Part shown: piece after piece, positions 23,971 to 35,900 of the stretch
Layout of the letters: every line of letters begins with the position of its first letter
Numbering within the stretch: the stretch's first letter is position 1
Assembly: GCF_032854445.1 (NCBI RefSeq)
Contig: NC_088295.1
Span: 47,541,385 to 47,605,384 of the forward strand
DNA: 64,000 nucleotides
Direction of reading: 5' to 3'
From: Liolophura sinensis
Lineage: Eukaryota; Mollusca; Polyplacophora; Chitonida; Chitonidae
Made by a program: the position numbers and the translations under genes
Notes under the pieces: generated by a model
Seen by the model: only the letters and a program-made list of their open reading frames with translations
Database searches by the model: none
Told to the model about the DNA's origin: nothing

Positions 23971-26900
23971 GTGATCCGTCTTCCGTTTGGTCGGCTTGAT
24001 GAATCCCAGGAACTGTAACTCTGATACAGCTCGGATAAACCGGGCTCTGATGGTTTGTCAAGGTCAACTCTAAGTCCTCATTCAGTCAATATCAGAACAC
24101 AATAACCATTTTCCAACCTTGTATACATCTGCATGTACCTGACTCAAATCTAAGAGTATCACCTGTCTATAATTAAAGCCAATTACTAATAAATGTAGCA
24201 TACAATTTCTGACATTTTCTGGTTTTCTGACTCACTGCTCTGCATGGAGTTATCAAGAAAATTCCTTAAATACTCAAAACTGCTACCTGGCTTATTGAAC
24301 CTGACATACACATACTAGCAACAGGCATCATACTTGTACGTGGACAGGTTCAGACACCTCAACTTAATTACTTTTCACAACTCTGTTACCACCATCGAAC
24401 TTGGTACCTGTACGTGGACTCGTTCAGACACCTCAACTTAATTACTTTTCACAACTCTGTTACCACCATCGAACTTGTGAAAAATCCTTTTCACAACTTT
24501 ATTACCACTATCAAACTTCATACTTGTACATGGACACTTTTGGACATCTCAGCTAAATTCAGACTTCTCAGCACTTTACCGCGCCTACAGTGGAGATGTA
24601 TTAAACTTGAGAGAGTAAATATCTCTCGCCCAGTTGATGAAAGGATACTGCAGGACTGGATCTATCTCCTGTTTTTCACTATCTTCATCGTCTTCCAGTG
24701 GTGTAATCACAGTTACAAAGGCCTGGTAACAACACAAGGGAAAATGATTAATGGCAACAGAAAAACAGAATATTCACTGAGCTCAAGAGTGTTTCCCATT
24801 ATATCAGAATCAAATGGTTGAGGAAACAAGTGTTAGTTACTCTGGAAGAAGAGTAGAAATAGGCATAAACTTCCACACCTATAATTTGTTCTGACATGGT
24901 TTGTAAAAATTGGAATTCTTACGAGGCCAAGTGATATGTCACATAAGATAAACCGGACACAAGACGTCACATCACTTACCCTGCAGGAAACGCATACTCA
25001 TCTGCAGGTTGCTGGATTTGATTGATTTATTTAATCGGTGTTTTTACACCGCACTCAAGAATATTTCACTTATATGACGGCAGTCAGCATTATGGTGGGT
25101 GGAAACCGGGCAGAGCCCGGGGGAAACCCACGACCACCAGCAGGTTCAGGTTGCTGGAAGAGCTTCCCACATACAGCTGGAGTGGAAGCCAGCACGACCT
25201 GACCTCACACTGACCACATTAGTGAGAACGTCCCAAGTCAACGTGCTCTGCTAGCATTGTTATCACTTGGCTGCAAAGCACCCCCAAGCCACCCCTACCC
25301 CCCCAACTCAGATCTAATGATGACACAGATACTGTCTCATTTGTCAAACATTTCAGATCAGTCATTATGAGAATCAGATTCCTGATGACACATCTATATC
25401 ATATTCGTTCTCTTACCTGTAACCAGTCAAACAGGTTGATTAGTTGTCCACATTCAAGGTGTAGTTTGTACACTATACACACATCAGGCATGGAGGAGAG
25501 CACCCCACCTCGCTCACTGCTACAACACTCACACTGAAACATGGATGAATTTGTAAACTGTCATCACAAAGTACATGTAGTTTGTACACTATACACACAT
25601 CAGGCATGGAGGAGAGCACCTCACCTCGCTCACTGCTACAACACTCACACTGAAACATGGACAAATGTTTACACCAACACCATGATTTTACTGCCATTTT
25701 TTTTATCTTTTACAACTGAAGCCATGTATATGAGTGTATAAAAACAGATTGCCTCGAGTCAGTCATCACATCCTTCGCCATGTGCTTGTTGACAAAGAGT
25801 AAGATTCGAGTCTGTGACTTCTGAGGTAACTGATTATCTACTTTGCATTTCGTTCCAAAGCTCCAGGTTAGTAATTTAATCCTTGTCACTTACATTCCAA
25901 CATTTACATGTGGTGGTAATCACAGCACATCTTCACAAGGAATGGTTAGTGACTTGCGAAGAAGACATCTTATCTTTCAGTATGGGTCATTAGCTTCCAC
26001 ACTGGCCTGAGTTTCAGATGACATGACTTTCTGAATGAATCAATCAATGAATGCTTGGGGTTTAAGGTCGCATTTTTAGTCTCATGACGACGAGGAGTCA
26101 TTAGGTGTGTGTACATATACTGTGTCTTCTTTTGGCAGTGCAAGTCCATGCCGTCGAAGTGCTGTCAACGCTGAAGTATCACACAGAAGACACCAGACAT
26201 GACACCCCACCCAGTCACATTACACTGACACTGGGCCAATCAGTCCTGTTTCCTTGCTCAAACCTCTCAAAGTGTTGAGCGTCAAGTGAGGCAGCAACAA
26301 GTACTATTTTTGAAGTCTTTGGTATGACATAATCAGGTTTTATCCCAGGTCTCATGACTTTGAGGCGGATGCACTAGCCATTAGGCCACCAAAGCATTTC
26401 ATCAGAGTTTGCACACCTGACGGCCAAAAAAATTCAAGGACTTTTCAAGTACTTTCAAGTACTTAAAATACAAATTCAAGTACCTCAAACGATGGTCACA
26501 ATCTACGCTTTTGCATGCAAACTACGACAACAGGCGCAGATTGAATACTTTTTTAGGTCCTTTTGTAAGCGTGGAACAGCCATGGCGTGGCTCTCAACAG
26601 GTACACAGCCTTGTGTTGGTGCCATAACCTTCAGGCGGTGCAGACATCACTGATAATCAGGTAACCCGTCACTGATTCTTATAAATTTTCCGCTGTCCGT
26701 CAGAATAAAAAGAGCAGCTTAAAATATTTCCATACAACGCAGGTGTTTGTAAACCGCGCCACTGTCAGTCATGACCGCATACGTACCACTGGCAGACGCT
26801 TTAGGTACATGCCCATTGTCAGTTGATTCACGGATTCTTACCACCGAATAATTTTCTTCACATGACACAAACAAAATCAAGTACTTTCAAGGACCTCCAC

Positions 26901-29900
26901 ATAAAAATGGTCAAATTCAAGCACTTTCCAGTCCTTGACTTACCAAAATAAAATTCAAGCACATGTACTTTCAAGGTTTTCAAGGACCCATGCGAACCCT
27001 GTTCATTAACTTTCTGAAGTATGTTCTAGATATTGCAGAATTTGCCACTTACATTCCAACCTCACATATGGAGACAATCACAGCACATACAATCACGAGT
27101 CAGAGAGTCACAAGGTCCAAGACAAGAGAAACCCTATCAGTTTACCTGTAGGTAATGATGTGGGTTGCTAAGAGCAGTCTGGATGGCCACGCGTGGTGCT
27201 GCAGACAGGTGCTGCTTGACTTCACTGACACGGTTGTAATAAAATATCTCCCACAGTGGAAGAGAGCTTGGACAAACTAAATATTTTCTGCAAAACAAAA
27301 AAAAAGGGGGGGTTTTGAAACAGGTTACAAGTCGTAAATTCATAGAAGTGTATGAAAATATATAAACACTCCACTTATTCATTTAATTCATTCATCACAG
27401 TTCAAATCTACCAACATTATAAAACCGGAACAGCTTTCCAGTGCTAATACTAGCAGTAGCTAGTGGGAATATCTTTTTTAGCTCAGTTAATAAAATGCTC
27501 GATTTGGGACGATGAAATCTCAATCTTGGCCAAATTTAACTTGCAAATGTAAAAACATTTACAAAGGCTTTAAGAAAATAACAAAAGCAAGATCTAGTGG
27601 AATAGATGTATACCTGACAAATTTCAAATCTATATGCATTTTTTGGGAAGCAGTGATGAATTTCTGTGAGAGTATGAAGGGAAAAGATGTTGTCTTACTT
27701 GACGAGGGAATCAATATAATCTATGATCTGGTTCCTGAGTTTCTCATACGGTGAGAGCTTCTTTTTCTTTCCCAAATCCTGCAGAGTCTGAAACCAAATT
27801 ATGACATACCGGTAAGCATATAAATTATTCCAATAAATTTTCTAACAAAACTTATTGGAACAGCAGATCATGCTGGCTTCCTCTCCGGCCGTTAGTGGGA
27901 AGGTCTGCCAGCAACCTGCGGATGGTCATGGGTTTCCCCCCGGGCCCTGCCCGGTTTCCTCCCACCATAATGCTGGCCGCCGTCGTATAAGTGAAATATT
28001 CTTGAGTACAGCGTAAAACACCATTCAAATAAATAAATAAATAAATATTGGAACAGTTATAAAAGGCATAAAGGGCCACTTCAGACAAGATTCTTCTATT
28101 GATGAATAGGAGAAGAAAAGTATCCTGTCCAGCAGAACACCCGTTCATTCATATACCATGCATCAATTTTTCTCAGATCTTCAAATAATCCTACTGATAC
28201 CGCGTGCTTACAGAAAAAACATTTCCGGCCGTTTCTGTGCAAATTCCTCGAGTGACGTCATTTTTCATGGAGTGACATAATCTGCAGCGTCTTCAATCAA
28301 ACTAAAGCTCATTTACGGATGACGGTGTCTTCTGAGCAGGAGATGTCAACTGGAGTTTTGTGACCTCATAATAGCGTCAAATGGGGTAATATGAAGTCAC
28401 ACCAGGGATGAGTACGGAAATGACCTAACATTTTGTTTTTTGCACTGAATTGTACTACATGGCCTTTGAATTGCCCAAGAAGCTTAACATATCTTTATGT
28501 GATAACCGTTTGTACGTAGTATGTACCTGTGTCGCATACTAGCAATTTTAACCTGAAATGTGTGTGCACCACAATGGCTCTTAAACAACAACAACAACAA
28601 CAACAAAATAATGAATCCAATGCTGAATGAATGGTTGAGTTGCCTCAGCAATATGGCAGCCCAGTTTTGACAGTGGTACAGAACGACATGAGCTGAATAA
28701 GATGTAATTACAGACTTTGTCTCGTTAATAGCAAACTGTTCACGTTCTTAACAACAATTACTTGCCTGTCTCAGCTCATACAGTTTTGTCTTTGTTGGAA
28801 GGGATTTAGGCTCCGACTCCTCTGCTTCTATATCCTCAATATCGGGTTGATCTGAGTTACAGATAAAGGGGGAAAACTCTTACCCTATGTCCATATTTCT
28901 TGCTGTGGAAATGATTTTGACATCATCAGAGCATATTATTGCAACAAGTACATTGGAAAGCTGGTAAAAAGCATTTTCATAAGCATCCACATCTCCCGCA
29001 AAAGTGTACATCGAGACCACTGAAAACCAGGCATTTGACATCTTACTTGCTCCAGCGTATGTGACTCGATCCCACACGGCAGTGAAAACCTTGTCTAAAT
29101 AACATGGGTGTTACTAGTAATATAAAACTCTGCTTCACGGCCTCGTAAATCCAAATGTTGATGCACACAATTTATATATGTTGTGCACATTGTTCTGTTG
29201 TCTTACAGACTATAATTTCTGGTTATAATCAGCCGTAGTTTTCAGAATATCGTTCAAACTTGCTCAATTCCCTATACCTTCCCCCGTTATCTTTCACCTC
29301 ATCATCTCCTCGTTATAGCTTCATGCGCGTGAAGTGCCCTGATGCGTGTGGTCTTGAATTCCAGTTCAAATTATTATGGCGCCATCCTCGGTACGACCAC
29401 CTGCATACAATCGCCAGACAGTGAGATCCTCCAGGTAAACTATCACCACTGTTAATACACAACTCGGCAGTATGTGGGTAGGTCAGCCAGCTGTACAAAA
29501 TTTCTGCATTTCAGCGAGTGTTGTTGCAGAGAGCAAGGTGTGGTGCTCTCCTGTATGGTTCTCTCCTGTATGGTTAGCATGCCAGTGCGGCATAATAATC
29601 CAGGAGCCTTTCACCAATGCAGTCACTGTGAAGACCAGCTCATGCTAGCATCCTCTATGGCCATACGTGGGAAGGTCTGCCAGCAACCTGCGCATGGTAG
29701 TGGGTTGCCTCCAGGTTCTGCCCAGTTTCCTCCCACAATAATGCTGCCTGCTGATGTATAAGTGAAATGGCTTAAAACACCTGCTCAACTGCTGTGGTCA
29801 AAGCTATATCCACCGTTATAAAGGATCTGATCCTCTGCTGATCAGTGTAACTTCCTCACTCGGTGTTCAGCATGAAGGCCATAGTGTAACAACTGGTTGA

Positions 29901-32900
29901 CCCGTATCAGTATAATGACTCGGGCAGGGCAGCCTACTTGCCTTCTGTAAGGCGTCTCAGTGAAGCAGCACTATATAAAAGAGTGGTGGAAATCCGTCCT
30001 ACAACAAGGAGGCACACTACAAGCGCTCAACGGATTCCTTCGTCGTCCTATGACTGAAAATTGTTAAGTACGATGTTAAATCCCAAGCACTCACTCACTC
30101 GCTCACTCAGCTGATCAGGTTTTGTTCTGTACTTGTCTCTCGATGAAATACATGCAACAATCCAAGAAAGAAAGCTGTTGAAATCCTGAGTGCCGTGAAA
30201 AAGACTCCCTTAAAATGAAAATCTACAATAAACTTCTTTCATAACCAATTTATAAGCTAAATAGTTACGCCCTCACTAGTTTTCCATTCTGATTGAATTT
30301 CTGATGAGGCCCATGCTCTATTTATCAATATTATATTAATCTCACTACAATTGGCCTTCTTTTCAACGTTCCATGTCTCCAGTCTGCATCTCACACAGGT
30401 GTAGCCAAGAAACCCACTCTGAACTTTGACATTGGGGTATGAAGAAAAGGTGTTAAAAAAAATACAATAATTTTTTTCCTGTTCGGTTCTTACGCACTAC
30501 ACCTGTGCTTTGTTATATATAGAAGCGGGTCATGTTTATTTGACCTTGATAGCCATGTAATTTCTAACACAAATGTCAGGATTCTGCTTTATAGTCACTT
30601 CCCCATCAACCCTGATCTATCCTATGGTCCACATACAGTCATCGAGCTGCAATAATACATGGAGGACGGATCCATCATCCAATCAGGTTTCTGAACAGAA
30701 TGAGCGCACAAGTGTATCATCAAGCCTTTACTGTATGGGACTCGTTTTGATGGTCTACTGCTCGAACTGTAGAAAATCAAAAGTGAACAAACATGTCACT
30801 CTAAGTTAAGCGGTTTTGTCAATGTAGTCGTAATGGCAAACACGTTTACCTACGGACATCATATTCTATTGCGGGAATACAAGAAGTCACATTCAAATAA
30901 AAAGTCACAATCACAGAATTGTAAGCCACAAAATTATACAAGTCCAACCATTTCATCATGTAATATCTCAACTCACTTCCTATGTCTTCCAGTTGGTGTA
31001 TGAAATCCTGGACTCCATCTTTAACAGAAACTAATTCTGCCGTGAGATTGGTACTTTCTGACAGGAAAAGGCAAAAACAACACAGTTTCCCCATCAGTTC
31101 ATCCCTGGACAACATTCTGTAAAAAAAATATATGTGGTTCACATTAACTAACACTCTGCAACGAAATGACAGTTCTTTTGAAAACATTTTCAGTAACAAC
31201 ATATCATTGTCATATGACCCAAAAATTTTTAAGCACGTCATAAAAATCCAAGCATAAAAACAAGCATACAGATAACATAGGGTACATAAATTAACAACTG
31301 CAATGAGTAACATTTGAAGTTACTCCATCCGTCAGTCAGTCGGTCGTTAAAATTTAACAAGAACCATTCTTACAACGAAGACGAAACAGGGAGAGCATAA
31401 ACTTTAAAGGGATGTTGCAGTTAGAGAGAATTTGCGCTTTAGAATGGCAAAACCCAATAAAACATGGTAGGATCTTGTTCCTAAAGTCTGCTGTATTAGG
31501 GGAGGTATATCATCATGTCTGGCTTTAAGGATCTAAGACTCCACGATCTCCACGTTCTTTGTTATCAAGTCTGACCATACACTCCAAACATGACTGTACT
31601 GAACTGAGTAATCGCAAACACGAACATACTTCAAGTCTAAACTTAAGACAGTTTACAAAATGCATAGAAAAGAGACAAATAAACGTCAAAAAAATAAATA
31701 CTTCTACATCTACAGTCTCCCTTACAATCAAACCTGTAAACACATGTGGGCCTCCATGGCGGAGGGATTAGCACGCCAGGGAAGCAATGACCCAGGAGCC
31801 TCTCACCAATGCAGTCCCTGTGAGTTTAAGTCAATCTCATGCTGGCTTACTCTCCAGCCGTACATGGGAAGGTTTGCTAGCAACTTGCAGATGGTCGTGT
31901 TTTGCCCAGTTTCTTCCTACCATAATGCTGGCTGCTGTCGTATAGGTGACATATTCTTGAGTACGGCGTAAAACACTAATGAAATAAATAAATAAATCAG
32001 GACACCTTTCTGACATTAGTCGGAACTCCATGAGTCAGAGAAAACATGTCACGGATTAAACGTTAGGGGAAATACAAGAATATGCTCGGCAGACTGACCT
32101 CATCAATTCTTTTGCTTCATTGTAATTTTCCATATTGCACAAGTCATCATCTAAATTCAACGCATACAGTTCACGGATCTAAAAAAAAAAACAAGGCGAC
32201 ATAAATTTAGTTATTCATTGTTTTTCAAGGTCACATTTAAGAATGTTAGTCAGTATGATGGTTTTAAACAAACATGACAAGATGTGTAATAAAGTATTCT
32301 CAATATTAAGTTCTTAATACACACAAGCAGAATTAAAATCTGATAAATGACCTAGAATTTCGCCTATGAGCAAGTTGCATATTTCACATGATTTCAAAGA
32401 GTTCTACAGATCTTAGAAAGATGTTTTAAGGTGTTTTTGGAAAATAGAATAATATCCAACTGATAAGACCATTTACAGTATTTTAAGGAAACTGGAATAT
32501 GATCTCCCAGGTGCTTCAGCGAGACCCACCTGGACCATTTACAGTATTTTAAAGAAACTGAAATATGATCTCCCAGGTGCTTCAGCAAGACCCACCTGGA
32601 TCATTTACAGTATTTTAAGGAAACTGGAATATGATCTCCCAGGTGCTTCAGCAAGACCCACCTGGACCATTTACAGTATTTTAAAGAAACTGGAATATGA
32701 TCTCCCAGGTGCTTCAGTGAGACCCACCTGGATCATTTACAGCATTTTAAGGAAACTGGAATATCATCTTTCAGGTGTTTCAGCGAGACCCACCTGGATC
32801 ATTTACAGTACTTTAAGTAACCTGTAATTTCATCTGCAGGGTGCTTCAGCGAGACCCACCTGTTTGCCCAGCGGGTGGCGGGGTAGTTCTGACACCATGG

Positions 32901-35900
32901 CATGAATGCATCGTAGCATCGGGTAGTAGTTCTGGTTGTACTTGAAGATTTCCTGTATTAATTCTGTCACCACTTGCTGTCAAATACAACATGCAGTCCT
33001 CAGTAAGAAATGAATGAAAGATTATGGCCTAACACCACATCAGCAGTATTTCAGCCATATTGTGGTGATCATCAATGGGAGACCTGAGGACAAGCTACAC
33101 AAACGGTTCAAATGACAGCAGAACACATCGTTTCATTCTGTGACGTTGCAGTGCATGTGCACTTCATATATGTTTTATGAGCACACATACACCGAAAATT
33201 GTGACATAATAAAGGAAAGAACAAATTAGTTCACAGCTTTGGGCCGTCTTGATACAATCGAGAAGGAGTTTTATGAGTTCCCCATTAGGATGAGTTGGAA
33301 CTTTTATACTGTATATTAAATTTTCAACCACACCTGTTGGTTCTTTTCAACATTTCAGGTACTTTTAAAGAAATGTGATCAAACAATACTTTCAGTGTGA
33401 GAATACTTTTACATTAATAGTACTTTCTCTATTTTTATGCATGTCATCAGTCAAAACTGTGAGCTATGAAGCTGATTTGATATGAGCTTTATGTAAAAAC
33501 AGTGTATCATGCTATTATATTTGTGCATTTAATAAAGCAATGCTGTTAAGGAACATACCTTTGTGTACTTATCATCAGTAAGTAAATCAGCCTGTTTGGA
33601 GGGAGGCTGGCCTTCAACATATCTGGAAAAAAAATATGAAAATCATCAATGAAGGATTTGAGCTTTGAAACACTACAGTCAGCATTTCAACCATGTCGTG
33701 TTTATTGCAAGCAAGAGTTTTGTAACTCACCCCTGATATATGGGGAAGAGTGATTCACAGAAATGGCCTTTACGCTTGGTGGTGTAGTTTGAACAGAATG
33801 GTCCTATGTGAAACGGCATGGCATAACAGGAAGAGTGATTCACAGAAATGGCCTTTATGCTTGGTGGTGTAGTTTGAAACGGAATGGTCCTAAGTGAAAT
33901 GGCATGGCATATGGGGAAGAATGATTCACAGAAATGGCCTTTAGGCTTGGTGGTGTAGTTTGAAACAGAATGGTCCTATGTGAAATGGCATGGCATATGG
34001 GGAAGAATGATTCACAGAAATGGCCTTTAGGCTTGGTGGTGTAGTTTGAAACAGAATGGTCCTATGTGAAATGGCATGGCATAAGGGGAAGAGTGATTCA
34101 CAGAAATGGCCTTTAGGCTCGGTGTAGTAGTTTGAAACAGAGCGGTCCTATGTGAAGTGGCTTGGCATAAGGGGAAGTGATTCAAAGAAATGGCCTTTAG
34201 GCTAGGTGGTGTAGTTTGAAACAGAATGGTCCTAAGTGAAACCCTTAAAAGAGAAGACAATAAATAATTTAACCTTAGTTATTTCAGAAGCGGGGTGGAA
34301 ACACGTCTAAATGTCTTTTTTTTCCTGACATGCTTAGTAACTCAACAGAGACAATCTAGCATTCTTATGTAGCCATTGCAAATGATCGTTGTCTGTGACC
34401 AGCCAATGAAATGGTTGTGGATGGCATGACACCATGAATAAGGACAAAAACTTATAATCAGTCGAGCTGCCTATTTCCAGGATCCCATCCAGTGCACTTT
34501 AAAAGGGATAAAACCACTAGTGGAAATCTTTTCTTCAGCGTTACACTGTGAAAAGATAAATAAAGGCTACGTAGGCTTTGTCAGAGTTGTTGTTAAAATT
34601 TTTATGATGACATTTCAATTTATAAAAAAAATATATATATAAAAAAAAAATAGATAGTCTCATGTCAGATTCTGCAAGTGAAATCAAGATTCAAGGGTTT
34701 GTTTCCAGTGGTCAGCCTTTGTCCCTACTTATTCAATGAAGAAATGCTCCTAATTTTTTTTAACACAAACTTGCAGCCGATGTAACTTGACTTTTTGCAA
34801 CGATTTATCCCCACACAAATCAACAATGGAACTATTATGTCATGTGCAAATTTCAATCCAATCACAATAGAGATTTTCTCTCCTTATTTGTGACCACACT
34901 TTTTAGAGTTAAGCTACAGCTACACGTAGGGTCAGCCAGGTAAACACAAACAAAGATTTTTCAACTTGGGAATAGTCAGAATAATTATCAAACCTCATAA
35001 AGGAATTTGTCTGTCTGATCTCCTCTAACTCCTCGTGGGTCATCTGCTTCATCTGTTTATCTACAGCCTCTAGAGGGCAACAAAGGCAGCTGACAGGGTT
35101 GCTGTAGAAATGGTCCATCATAGCAAACTACAACAACAACAACAATATGCAGAGCAGTTGGGTAAGTCCAGGTGTACGATGGATAGTGAACTTCAAAGCA
35201 TCACACAGCATCTGAACATCACACAATCAGAATTTGCACTCAGAATTCATTTTTCAGAAAAAAAAAATCCTTCAAATTTTGTACTTTCTTCTTTGCAATT
35301 CTTCACGGAACATCACGATATGCTGGTCTGGATTATAATTAACATCAACTGTCACACTACATTCATTTCCACATGTACATCTATCTTATATATGCCAAAG
35401 GCTATCAAGCTTCGCACAATTCGAAGAAGAACACCATTGTAATGAAGCTCAAGAAGAGAAAAGTGTAACTTCATAATTACACATATACATATGTATACAT
35501 ATACGTACATGAAAGCCCCTCGTAAAGTTCAGCACAGAGAAATCATGAAACAAGAAAGCGTCCAGCAGGAACTGGAAGACTTTGGCACCAAGTTTAAACG
35601 GATATCTGTCTGTAAGGAACAACTGTAACCAGAGATAACAATGAATAAAGCATACAAAAGTAGAAACAATCCTGATTTTTATAATTTTTACCCAAAGGTT
35701 AATATTTGTGGAAAAATAACAAAATAATCATAAGCCTCAGTAAATCATTACAGATTTTTCCCCTTCACAGAATTTTCCTAAACAGTCATTCAGGAGTCAA
35801 GAGGAAGCATTTGCAAATGAGTGAAAACATACCGACATATTTCATATGATCCTGCAAATACTAGTACCTCTACCCAATGGCTTGGTGCTCAGTACAGAAG

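Noticed and set aside
27852-28148. 98-aa minus-strand ORF and similar ORFs at other SINE copies
   Set aside because: They are translations of SINE family I consensus, recurring wherever a copy occurs.
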